DNA of 6,058 nucleotides, from the NCBI GenBank assembly GCA_018668475.1, contig JABJCZ010000201.1, positions 1 through 6,058 on the forward strand, in the 5' to 3' direction. Below, piece after piece: positions 1 through 6,058 of the stretch (position 1 is the first letter of the stretch; each line of letters starts with the position of its first letter). This DNA is from Alphaproteobacteria bacterium. Its GTDB lineage: Bacteria; Pseudomonadota; Alphaproteobacteria; UBA828. The notes beneath the pieces are model-generated. The model saw nothing but the letters and a program-made list of their open reading frames with translations, did not search any database and was not told the DNA's origin. The position numbers and the translations under genes were made by a program.

Positions 1-7
1 CAACTGT

Positions 8-916
8 CTAGAAGTTAAACACGCGCCTAGGCCGAATCTGCACACCATCAGCTTCGGCCATCGCTACCAAGCGAGACCCCTGCATCGCGCAGACCAGCCC
101 ATTACCCGTGTAGGGCGTTGCCACTGTCTGGCCGTGGCGCAGACAATTGGCTTCATTTTCAGTCAGTTCCAACGCCGGGATGTCGGCCAGCGCGGCCTGA
201 ACCGGGAGCACTTGCTCCAAGAGCGCGGCACTATGCCCGAGCGATTCGAGTTTATCCAGCGAATTCGCCATCGGTTCTTCAAACGGACCACTTACCGTCC
301 GCCGCAATACGGTGACATGGCCGAGCGTTCCCAGTTCACGGGCTATATCGCGCACCAGTGCCCGGATATAGGTGCCTTTGCCGCAATTGACCTCAAATGT
401 TGCCCAATCGGGACCACTATCGGTCAGCTCAAAACTGTGGACCGTGATATCGCGGGGCGAAAGCACAAGGGCCTCATTGGCTCGCGCCAGCGCATAGGCC
501 CGTTTCCCATCTACTTTGATGGCGGAGTAATCCGGCGGTATCTGGCTGATAACACCAACAAATTGCGGCAAAAGGGCCTCAATCTGACCGGCCTCGGGCA
601 AAACTTCTGAGCATCCGGTTACCTTGCCGTCAGCATCATCAGTATCGCGCGCCTCACCCCATTTGACCTTGAAAGTGTAGGTCTTGGCGTCATCCATGAT
701 ATGCGAAACGACCTTGGTTGCCTCACCCAGTGCGACAGCAAGAATACCGGTCGCCAGCGGATCCAATGTGCCGGCATGACCAGCTTTGTCGCGTCGGCCC
801 ATGTCCATCAACCGCTTGACCCGGTTGACCACACCAGCCGACGTCACCCCGGCCGGCTTGTCGATGACCAGCCAGCCACTCGGACATTGCGCGCCAGGCT
901 CAGCTTTCCTCGCCAT
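8..916 (-). CDS. truB: tRNA pseudouridine(55) synthase TruB
   Basis: TruB isomerises uridine 55 of the tRNA T-loop to pseudouridine and also acts as a tRNA folding chaperone. With the ATG at 914-916 the product has 302 residues, usual for the class. Visible motifs are GWLVIDKPAGVTS (14-26), the catalytic loop GHAGTLDP (46-53) with the nucleophile D52, the likely active-site tyrosine in KTYTF (Y80), YSAIKVDGKRAYALAR (130-145), and CGKGTYIRALVRDIARELG (178-196) with the conserved arginine R185. A TruB C-terminal/PUA-like region fills about 235-302 and ends in RRVFNF. The frame stays open upstream to an ATG at 974-976, which would add 20 residues with no family likeness deep inside rbfA, so it was not chosen. 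The start overlaps the rbfA end by 17 nt. The stop TAG is at 8-10, and the remaining seven bases show nothing. Confidence 0.97.
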   Translation of the reverse strand: MARKAEPGAQCPSGWLVIDKPAGVTSAGVVNRVKRLMDMGRRDKAGHAGTLDPLATGILAVALGEATKVVSHIMDDAKTYTFKVKWGEARDTDDADGKVTGCSEVLPEAGQIEALLPQFVGVISQIPPDYSAIKVDGKRAYALARANEALVLSPRDITVHSFELTDSGPDWATFEVNCGKGTYIRALVRDIARELGTLGHVTVLRRTVSGPFEEPMANSLDKLESLGHSAALLEQVLPVQAALADIPALELTENEANCLRHGQTVATPYTGNGLVCAMQGSRLVAMAEADGVQIRPRRVFNF

Positions 917-1292
917 CCCGCGCCGTATCCTGCAAAAGGGAGCCGATCCGATTGGCTTCATCGAATGTGCGGTCAATCGAAAATCGGAGCTTGGGCGAAA
1001 AGCGCAGGTTCACACGTTTGTTGAGTTCACCTCGAATTGCCGGCGACGCACGATTGAGCGCGGCCTCAATGGCATCTTCATCTCCACCACCGAGTGGCAT
1101 GAAATAGGCGATCGCCATTCGGAGGTCGGGGGTCATCCTGACCTCGGACACGGTTATGATCACGTCGACCAAATCCGGGTCGCGCAGATAGCCGCGCTGA
1201 AGGACCTCCATCAAGGCGCCACGTACCAGTTCACCGACCCGCAATTGTCGTTGACTTGGTGCGCGCGAACCGGCCGATGATTTTCGTGTCAT
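900..1292 (-). CDS. rbfA: 30S ribosome-binding factor RbfA
   Basis: RbfA is a small cytoplasmic KH-fold protein that binds the 30S precursor near the 5' end of 16S rRNA and is needed for late 30S maturation and cold tolerance. From the ATG at 1290-1292 it has 130 residues, normal for the family. The alphaproteobacterial N-terminal signature PSQRQLRVGELVR is at 12-24, the strand with DPDLVDVIITVSEVRMTPDLR at 38-58, and the KH-type segment with LRFSPKLRFSIDRTFDEANR at 96-115. A GTG at 1302-1304 would add four residues (134 total), but the ATG has the better ribosome-binding site. It follows infB by 57 nt, and its 3' end overlaps truB by 17 nt, which suggests coupled translation. Identification is secure; the start is probable. 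Confidence 0.95.
   Translation of the reverse strand: MTRKSSAGSRAPSQRQLRVGELVRGALMEVLQRGYLRDPDLVDVIITVSEVRMTPDLRMAIAYFMPLGGGDEDAIEAALNRASPAIRGELNKRVNLRFSPKLRFSIDRTFDEANRIGSLLQDTARDGEES
928..931 (-). promoter_or_regulatory. Probable ribosome-binding site of truB
   Basis: Read on the minus strand this is AGGA, 11 nt before the ATG at 914-916 and inside the rbfA coding region. The match is short, and coupling to rbfA translation probably helps. It supports the start at 916 over a further upstream in-frame ATG at 974-976. Confidence 0.4.
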
Positions 1293-1300
1293 GGTTACTG

Positions 1301-1305
1301 TCACC
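1301..1305 (-). promoter_or_regulatory. Ribosome-binding site deciding the rbfA start
   Basis: Read on the minus strand this is GGTGA, complementary to the 16S rRNA 3' end (TCACC), 8 nt before the ATG at 1290-1292. The alternative in-frame GTG at 1302-1304 overlaps this site and has no comparable site upstream, so the ATG is preferred. Confidence 0.6.
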
Positions 1306-1306
1306 A

Positions 1307-1340
1307 GGCCGGCGGACGGAGGCTTAGCCCGGCCCGCCAG
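1307..1340 (-). promoter_or_regulatory. GC-rich inverted repeats in the infB-rbfA spacer
   Basis: The 57-nt gap between infB and rbfA holds two overlapping inverted repeats. One pairs 1307-1312 (ggccgg) with 1329-1334 (ccggcc), with a 16-nt loop. The other pairs 1309-1315 (ccggcgg) with 1334-1340 (ccgccag), 7 bp including one G-U in RNA. A small repeat, ggct-t-agcc (1321-1329), lies between the arms. The two main stems share bases and cannot form together. There is no following run of U on the transcript, so this is not a typical Rho-independent terminator. The block ends one base before the rbfA ribosome-binding site and could affect access to it. Pairing is seen; function is inferred and chance is possible at this GC content. 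Confidence 0.4.
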
Positions 1341-1349
1341 GCTCTTACG

Positions 1350-4019
1350 TTAATCGGCCAGTTTTCTGGCGACTTCTTCGATCTCGTAAAACTCGAGAAC
1401 GTCGTTCTCACGCAGGTCGTCGTATTTTTCGAAAGACATACCGCACTCGTAGCCTTCCTTGACCTCCCGCACGTCGTCCTTGAACCGCTTGAGCGTTTTC
1501 AACGTGCCATCGTGGATCACCACGTCATCACGCAGCAGCCTGACTTTGGCGCCTCGTTTGACGGTACCATCGGTCACCCGACAGCCAGCAATCTTTCCGG
1601 TCTTCCCGACGCTGAAGACTTGCAGAACCTGGGCATTGCCCAGGAACTGCTCGCGCAGGGTCGGTTTCAACATGCCCTCAAGGGCGGCCTTGATATCATC
1701 GACCACATCGTAAATGACGGCGTAGTAGCGGATTTCGACGCCATCGCGTCGCGCCATATCGCGGGCCTGCTTGTTGGCCCGCACATTAAACCCGATCACT
1801 GTCGCACCCGACGCCTGAGCCAGAGTCACATCTGATTCTGTAATACCGCCAGCGCCCGTATGCAGTAATTGCACGGCAACCTCATCGGTCCCCAACTTGC
1901 GAAGTGCGCCGACAATGGCTTCAGTCGAACCCTGCACATCGCCCTTGATCACCAGGGGCATCTCGGTCAACACCTGCTCACCGGCATTCGCAAACATCTG
2001 TTCGATGGAAACTGGTGCCGAACCCCGCACAGTGCGCTCGGTGCGTTCCTTCGCTTGACGGAACTCTGCAACCTCGCGCGCCTGACGCTCGCTTTCAACA
2101 ACGACAAATTCGTCACCGGCTTCCGGCACACCCGCAAGCCCCAAAACCTCGACCGGCATGGCTGGCCCGACGTCCATGGCCGTACGGCCACGATCATCCG
2201 TCATCGCCCGTACACGACCCCACTGAGCGCCCGCCACAATGAGATCGCCAACGTTGAGCGTGCCACGCTGCACCAATAACGTTGCTGTGATGCCCCGACT
2301 GCGATCAACCTTGGCTTCCAGCACCGCGCCTTCGGCGGCGCGGGCCGGGTTGGCCTTGAGCTCCAACACCTCGGCCTGAAGCAGAATGGCTTCCTCCAGC
2401 TTGTCGAGGTTCAATTTTTCCTTGGCTGAAACTTCCACCGCCAAAATATCGCCACCAAGCTCTTCCGTCACGAGCTCGTGCTGCAGCATGTCATTGCGCA
2501 CCCGGTCAGCATTTGCATCCGGCCGGTCCATCTTGTTGATGGCGACAATAATTGGCGCGCCGGCTGCACGGGCGTGATTAATGGCTTCAACGGTCTGCGG
2601 CATGATGCCGTCATCAGCGGCAACAACGAGCACAACGATATCTGTCACCTTTGCACCGCGCGCGCGCATCTGCGTAAACGCAGCATGACCCGGGGTATCG
2701 ACAAAGGTGATGCGTGCGCCGGATGGCAAGACGACCTGATAGGCACCAATATGCTGGGTAATGCCACCGGCCTCACCAGCAGCCACATCGGTCGCCCGCA
2801 ACGCATCCAGCAAAGATGTTTTGCCGTGATCCACATGCCCCATCACCGTGACAACAGGAGGACGCGGCAACAGCAATTCGTCGCTGTCTAACTCACCCTT
2901 CAAGCCAATTTCCACGTCGGCGGCACTGACCCGCTTTACCTTCTGGCCAAATTCAGCGACCGCAAGCTCCGCCGTGTCCGCATCGAGAGTCTGCGTGATG
3001 GTAACGGGCACTCCCATATTGAAGAGGGTTTTGACAACCTCCACACCGCGCACGGCCATGCGGTTCGCCAGCTCCTGAACAGTAATGCTTTCTGGCACCA
3101 CCACTTCACGCACCATTGGCTTGGCCGCATCACCGCCGGACGACGCCTCGCGGCGGTCGCGTTCGCGCTGACGCTTGAGAGCCGCCAGACTACGTCCCCG
3201 CTCCTTACGGTCCCCGCCTTCAAGGGCCTCTGAAACGGTCAATCGGCCGGCACGACGGCGCGGCTCATTGCGCTCGCGACGAACCGGTGGCGTGCGGCGC
3301 GCTTCCTGTTTGCGCTTCGGCGCAGCTGCACGCGGTTCGGCGCGCTCAGCATCGGGGCCGGCGTCGGCTGCAGCCACTGCGCTTGCTGCCTCTTCGGCTG
3401 CCACAGCTTCCTGCTCAGCAATCAGGCGCTCTGAGGCGGCATGTTCGGATTTCTTCCGCTCTGTTTCCTCGGCGAGTTTGCGCTTTGCTTCCTTTGCAGC
3501 ACGACGTTCAGCCTCGTCCCGCTCTTTTTCGCGCAGGGCTTCTTCTATGGCCTCGCGCTCAGCCGCAACTTCCGCTTTCTCCCGAGCTTCACGCTCAGCC
3601 TTGACGGCATCGCCCACGGCGCGCGCGCGCGTCGCCTTTTCATCTTCGGTCAGAGTCCGCAATACAAAACGGGATTTCGAATCGCTCTTTGCTGGCTCGC
3701 TGGCCGCAACTTTTGATGCGACCTTCGGCGCAGCGGCAGCAGGCGCAGTCGGCTTGGCCGCAGGTTCTGCAGCCCGCAACGTCGCATCCTGTACGCTTTG
3801 AGACTCGGCCTTGGGGTCCGTTTTCTCAGGCGTCTCAGCTGTGCGTTTGGCGCTTCTTTTCCGACGAACTTCAACGGCGACAGGACGGCTCCGGCCATGC
3901 GAAAAGCTCTGACGCACCTGACCAGCATCGGCCGATTGCTTCAGCTCAAGCGTGCCCGGCCGCTTCAGTGTCAGCGGCTTCTTGGCAGGTGTATCGGTAT
4001 CGCTGGTCTTGTCACTCAT
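1350..4019 (-). CDS. infB: Translation initiation factor IF-2
   Basis: IF2 is the GTPase that brings formyl-Met-tRNA to the 30S subunit and promotes 50S joining. The 889 residues are a normal full length for a proteobacterial IF2. An N-terminal alphaproteobacterial block lies at about 13-55 (core [11 protein letters not shown], 33-43). A low-complexity Ala/Glu/Arg/Lys linker follows at about 56-300, with a likely long charged helix or coiled coil at 122-215. An IF2_N domain is at about 308-365. The GTPase domain starts near 385, with G1 GHVDHGKT (394-401), G2 GGITQHIG (418-425), G3 DTPGH (441-445), G4 NKMD (495-498) and G5 SAK (531-533). Domain II is at about 563-660, domain III at about 672-785, and the C-terminal fMet-tRNA-binding domain at about 795-889 with GYECGMSF at 856-863. 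All G motifs are intact. The ATG at 4017-4019 lies 20 nt after the ylxR-like stop; its Shine-Dalgarno is weak (GTGA at 4026-4029, 6 nt away). The start fits the family N-terminus. Confidence 0.98.
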   Translation of the reverse strand: MSDKTSDTDTPAKKPLTLKRPGTLELKQSADAGQVRQSFSHGRSRPVAVEVRRKRSAKRTAETPEKTDPKAESQSVQDATLRAAEPAAKPTAPAAAAPKVASKVAASEPAKSDSKSRFVLRTLTEDEKATRARAVGDAVKAEREAREKAEVAAEREAIEEALREKERDEAERRAAKEAKRKLAEETERKKSEHAASERLIAEQEAVAAEEAASAVAAADAGPDAERAEPRAAAPKRKQEARRTPPVRRERNEPRRRAGRLTVSEALEGGDRKERGRSLAALKRQRERDRREASSGGDAAKPMVREVVVPESITVQELANRMAVRGVEVVKTLFNMGVPVTITQTLDADTAELAVAEFGQKVKRVSAADVEIGLKGELDSDELLLPRPPVVTVMGHVDHGKTSLLDALRATDVAAGEAGGITQHIGAYQVVLPSGARITFVDTPGHAAFTQMRARGAKVTDIVVLVVAADDGIMPQTVEAINHARAAGAPIIVAINKMDRPDANADRVRNDMLQHELVTEELGGDILAVEVSAKEKLNLDKLEEAILLQAEVLELKANPARAAEGAVLEAKVDRSRGITATLLVQRGTLNVGDLIVAGAQWGRVRAMTDDRGRTAMDVGPAMPVEVLGLAGVPEAGDEFVVVESERQAREVAEFRQAKERTERTVRGSAPVSIEQMFANAGEQVLTEMPLVIKGDVQGSTEAIVGALRKLGTDEVAVQLLHTGAGGITESDVTLAQASGATVIGFNVRANKQARDMARRDGVEIRYYAVIYDVVDDIKAALEGMLKPTLREQFLGNAQVLQVFSVGKTGKIAGCRVTDGTVKRGAKVRLLRDDVVIHDGTLKTLKRFKDDVREVKEGYECGMSFEKYDDLRENDVLEFYEIEEVARKLAD

Positions 4020-4039
4020 ACATTTTCACTTTCGGAACG

Positions 4040-4744
4040 TCAGCCGTTCAACTCGTTGGAAACACCGGAAACACCAGAAACATCAGGCGCCTTGGATGGA
4101 AGTCGCGATTCGTCGGCGGATCGAAAACCGGCAAGCCGGGCTGCGTCGCCCAGAAACCTGTCGGCAAAGTTTCCGTGCAGCAAGGCTGCGTGCACGACGT
4201 GGTCACGGCCAAGCACACCTGCCAGTTCCGGGCTGGTCAATGTTTCAATTGACGGCAACTCGCCTGCCAGAGCGCGCATACGATTACGCGAATCAGGCCG
4301 CCCATCGACTGCCTGAACAAGCACATCAACGCGGCCGTCACTTATTGCGGCCCGAACCTTTTCATGACCGCACACAACCTCGCCGGCTCGCCGGGCGAGA
4401 CTTATCCAACTCAAAGTCCTTGCGGCCAATTGCTCACCAACACGATCAACCAGGCCAGCCTCAATTTTCAGCGACCGTTTCGCCGCCTTGGAGAATAAGC
4501 GCCCCGTCGCGGCCGCTTCAACTGAGGCGCGGGTGGCCTCAACCCACATGCCACGCCCCGGTAATCGGCCTGTCACGTCTGGAACCACCGACCCGTCGGG
4601 GTCCGCCACAAAACGAATCATCGACGCTTTCGGCAGATTCCGCCGTGTAACCAAGCATCTCCGCTCGCCACTAGCGGATCGTGCCGCGCGAGCGGACGCC
4701 GAGGTGGCGACTGATGAGGTCGTATCGGGCTGAGCCAGGTTCAT
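4040..4744 (-). CDS. YlxR (DUF448) / L7Ae-like two-domain RNA-binding protein
   Basis: This 234-residue protein joins two RNA-binding modules. Residues about 27-95 are a YlxR/DUF448 domain, with RRCLVTRRNLPKASMIRFV at 28-46 and GRLPGRGMWVEA at 59-70. Residues about 108-207 resemble the L7Ae/L30e fold, with SLARRAGEVVCGHEKVRAAI at 115-134 and LGRDHVVHAALLHGNFADRF at 178-197. Only the first of the two cysteines found in many YlxR proteins is kept (C30); the second position is T33. In Bacillus the single-domain YlxR (RnpM) has been reported to bind RNase P RNA; whether this protein does so is inference. The ATG at 4742-4744 overlaps the nusA stop (ATGA), and a strong Shine-Dalgarno lies 11 nt upstream, so translational coupling to nusA is likely. 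The C-terminal tail (208-234) looks disordered and carries a short in-frame repeat. The family call is firm; the cellular role is not known. Confidence 0.93.
   Translation of the reverse strand: MNLAQPDTTSSVATSASARAARSASGERRCLVTRRNLPKASMIRFVADPDGSVVPDVTGRLPGRGMWVEATRASVEAAATGRLFSKAAKRSLKIEAGLVDRVGEQLAARTLSWISLARRAGEVVCGHEKVRAAISDGRVDVLVQAVDGRPDSRNRMRALAGELPSIETLTSPELAGVLGRDHVVHAALLHGNFADRFLGDAARLAGFRSADESRLPSKAPDVSGVSGVSNELNG
4058..4084 (-). repeat. Three tandem 9-bp units in the 3' end of the ylxR-like gene
   Basis: On the plus strand the units are ggaaacacc (4058-4066), ggaaacacc (4067-4075) and agaaacatc (4076-4084): two identical copies and one with two changes. The period is a multiple of three, so the frame is kept and the repeat codes for the Ser/Gly/Val-rich tail DVSGVSGVSN at residues 221-230. 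It lies beyond the L7Ae-like domain, where length changes would be tolerated. Replication slippage is the simple explanation. Confidence 0.75.
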
Positions 4745-6058
4745 TCTGATGCGGTCTCCTCCGCATCGGCGGCACCAGCAGTCTCGTCACCACCTTCACT
4801 ATTGGCAGCGGCTTCCGGTGCGTCCTCATCATCAAACCAATGAGCCCGCGCCGCCATGATGATCTCATTCGCGACGTCAGCATCGGGGGCCAGTTCACCG
4901 AGAATTTCGATCAGTTCATCACCGGCAAGGTCACCCAGATCATCGAGGGTTTTGACCTCGGCCGCGCCGAGTTTGGCCAACCGGGCCGGCGTCATCTGTT
5001 CGAGAGCCGCAACCTCATCAGTTACGCCAAACTCGACCCGCTGATCGGAATACTTCTGATCCAGTGTCGCGATATAGTCCTGTGCGCGGCGCTGCAATTC
5101 GGCGGCGATGTCCTCGTCGAACCCTTCAATCGTTGCCAGCTCTTCTACCGGTGCCAGGGAAACATCATCGACGTCGGTAAACCCTTCGGTGACAAGCAAC
5201 TGGGCAATCACCTCGTCAACATCGAGGGCCGCGATAAAGAGCTCCGAACGCACTTTGAACTCTTCCTGACGGCGGTCCGATTCCTCAGCCTCTGTCAGAA
5301 TATCAATATCCCAGCCGGTCAACTGCGAAGCCAGTCGCACATTCTGGCCACGGCGGCCGATGGCCAGGCTCAGCTGATCATCAGGCACGACCACCTCGAT
5401 CCGCTTGGCATCTTCATCAAGCACGACCTTGGCAACCTCTGCCGGCGCCAGACCATTCACGATGAATGTCGCGGGATCTGGCGACCATTGAATGATGTCG
5501 ATCTTTTCGCCCTGCAGCTCGCTGACAACGGCCTGAACACGGCTGCCCCGCATCCCAACACATGCACCGACGGGATCGATGCTGGCATCGTTTGACAGAA
5601 CAGCAATTTTGGCCCGGCTGCCCGGGTCACGCGCAACGGCTTCAATCTCGATAATCTTGTCGTAGATCTCCGGTACTTCCTGAGCAAACAGCCTCACCAT
5701 GAACTGCGGATGGGTCCGGGATACAAAAATCTGCGGGCCACGCTGTTCGCGACGCACATCGAAAATTAGTCCGCGCACCCGATCACCACTACGGAACGAT
5801 TCACGCGGCAACAAGTCCTCGCGGCGAATAACTGCTTCGGCCTTGCCGAGGTCGATCGTCACTCCGCCGTAGTCGGCGCGTTTGACCAGGCCGTTCACGA
5901 CCTCACCAACACGATCCTTGTATTCCTCGTACTGACGTGCCCGTTCGGCTTCACGAACTTTCTGGACGATCACTTGCTTAGCGGTCTGCGCAGCAATGCG
6001 ACCGAAATCAACAGGCGGCAGCAGGTCGGCGATGTAATCGCCGCCCTGGGCTGCCGGG
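4741..6058 (-). CDS. nusA: Transcription termination/antitermination factor NusA (5' partial)
   Basis: NusA binds RNA polymerase and nascent RNA in the cytoplasm and governs pausing, termination and antitermination. The reading frame runs off the right edge, so the start is missing; 438 codons are visible. By comparison with E. coli NusA (about 495 residues), roughly the first 80-90 residues (the polymerase-binding N-terminal domain) lie outside. In visible residues: the end of the N-terminal domain with the hallmark QTAKQVIVQKVREAER (24-39), an S1 domain at about 46-115, KH1 at about 145-200 (GACVGMRGSRVQAV, 164-177), KH2 at about 210-255 (LAIGRRGQNVRLAS, 231-244), then two helical acidic repeat-like segments at about 270-335 and 345-408, and an Ala/Glu/Asp-rich tail. 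A GTG at 5973 is internal to the conserved domain and is not the true start. The stop TGA (4741-4743) overlaps the next gene's ATG. Identification is very secure. Confidence 0.98.
   Translation of the reverse strand, partial: PAAQGGDYIADLLPPVDFGRIAAQTAKQVIVQKVREAERARQYEEYKDRVGEVVNGLVKRADYGGVTIDLGKAEAVIRREDLLPRESFRSGDRVRGLIFDVRREQRGPQIFVSRTHPQFMVRLFAQEVPEIYDKIIEIEAVARDPGSRAKIAVLSNDASIDPVGACVGMRGSRVQAVVSELQGEKIDIIQWSPDPATFIVNGLAPAEVAKVVLDEDAKRIEVVVPDDQLSLAIGRRGQNVRLASQLTGWDIDILTEAEESDRRQEEFKVRSELFIAALDVDEVIAQLLVTEGFTDVDDVSLAPVEELATIEGFDEDIAAELQRRAQDYIATLDQKYSDQRVEFGVTDEVAALEQMTPARLAKLGAAEVKTLDDLGDLAGDELIEILGELAPDADVANEIIMAARAHWFDDEDAPEAAANSEGGDETAGAADAEETASE
4756..4762 (-). promoter_or_regulatory. 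Strong ribosome-binding site of the ylxR-like gene, within a hairpin
   Basis: Read on the minus strand this is GGAGGAG, 11 nt before the ATG at 4742-4744 and inside the last codons of nusA. It supports the overlapping ATGA start. A perfect 7-bp inverted repeat (4748-4754 with 4761-4767) flanks it and places AGGAGA in a 6-nt loop, so the site may be partly hidden until ribosomes finishing nusA open the stem. The base pairing is seen directly; the regulatory effect is inferred. Confidence 0.7.

Noticed and set aside
917..976. 20-residue N-terminal extension of TruB from an upstream ATG
   Set aside because: The extra residues overlap conserved rbfA coding sequence, have no TruB likeness, and would exceed the usual length. 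The ATG at 914-916 fits better.
1293..1304. GTG start adding four residues to RbfA
   Set aside because: No Shine-Dalgarno precedes it, while GGTGA stands 8 nt before the ATG at 1290-1292. The GTG itself is part of that site.
3114..3116. Possible internal IF2 start (M302) giving a shorter isoform, as in E. coli IF2-beta
   Set aside because: The ATG sits just before the IF2_N domain, which is suggestive, but no Shine-Dalgarno of useful strength precedes it, so it was not called.
3619..3631. Alternating cg dinucleotide run, possible Z-DNA or unstable repeat
   Set aside because: It is short and fully explained by Arg/Ala codons (TRARAVGD) in infB of a GC-rich genome.
3175..3801. 208-codon open frame on the plus strand, Ala/Ser/Arg-rich
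   Set aside because: It lies wholly antisense to the low-complexity linker of infB. Its composition is the mirror of the Ala/Glu/Arg codons on the other strand, and it shows no domain or motif.
3952..4650. 232-codon open frame on the plus strand
   Set aside because: It runs antisense across the ylxR-like gene and the start of infB, both well supported by conserved domains. Arg/Pro/His/Gln-rich composition is typical of a GC-rich shadow frame.
4840..5595. 251-codon open frame on the plus strand
   Set aside because: It is antisense to the S1/KH and C-terminal regions of nusA, which are clearly coding on the minus strand. No recognisable family motif was seen.

Overview
This window is a compact, one-directional block of core gene-expression genes, all on the minus strand. 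In transcription order (right to left) they are nusA (5' end cut off by the window edge), a YlxR/L7Ae-type RNA-binding protein gene, infB, rbfA and truB. This is the classic bacterial nusA-infB operon. rimP would normally lie upstream of nusA (beyond position 6058) and rpsO often lies downstream of truB (before position 1), but neither is visible here.

The organism is most likely an alphaproteobacterium. The DNA is GC-rich. The gene between nusA and infB codes for a two-domain YlxR (DUF448) plus L7Ae-like protein, an arrangement typical of that class and absent from enteric operons. The IF2 N-terminus carries the class-typical block with the core [11 protein letters not shown], and RbfA has the class-typical PSQRQLRVGEL start. 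Placement below class is not safe from the sequence; a Rhodospirillales-like lineage is a guess.

Layout: nusA 4741-6058 (partial); ylxR-like 4040-4744, overlapping the nusA stop in an ATGA junction; a 20-nt gap; infB 1350-4019; a 57-nt gap holding GC-rich inverted repeats; rbfA 900-1292; truB 8-916, overlapping rbfA by 17 nt. No promoter, Rho-independent terminator, tRNA, mobile element or CRISPR array was recognised. No stretch longer than 60 bases lacks a gene.

The products act along one path: NusA couples transcription elongation and antitermination to RNA folding; the YlxR-type protein binds RNA; IF2 places initiator tRNA on the ribosome; RbfA matures the 30S subunit; and TruB makes pseudouridine 55 in tRNA. 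I found no previously undescribed system. The observations most worth a second look are local RNA-level signals at gene junctions: a perfect 7-bp hairpin that shows the ylxR ribosome-binding site in its loop, and two mutually exclusive GC-rich stems just before the rbfA ribosome-binding site.
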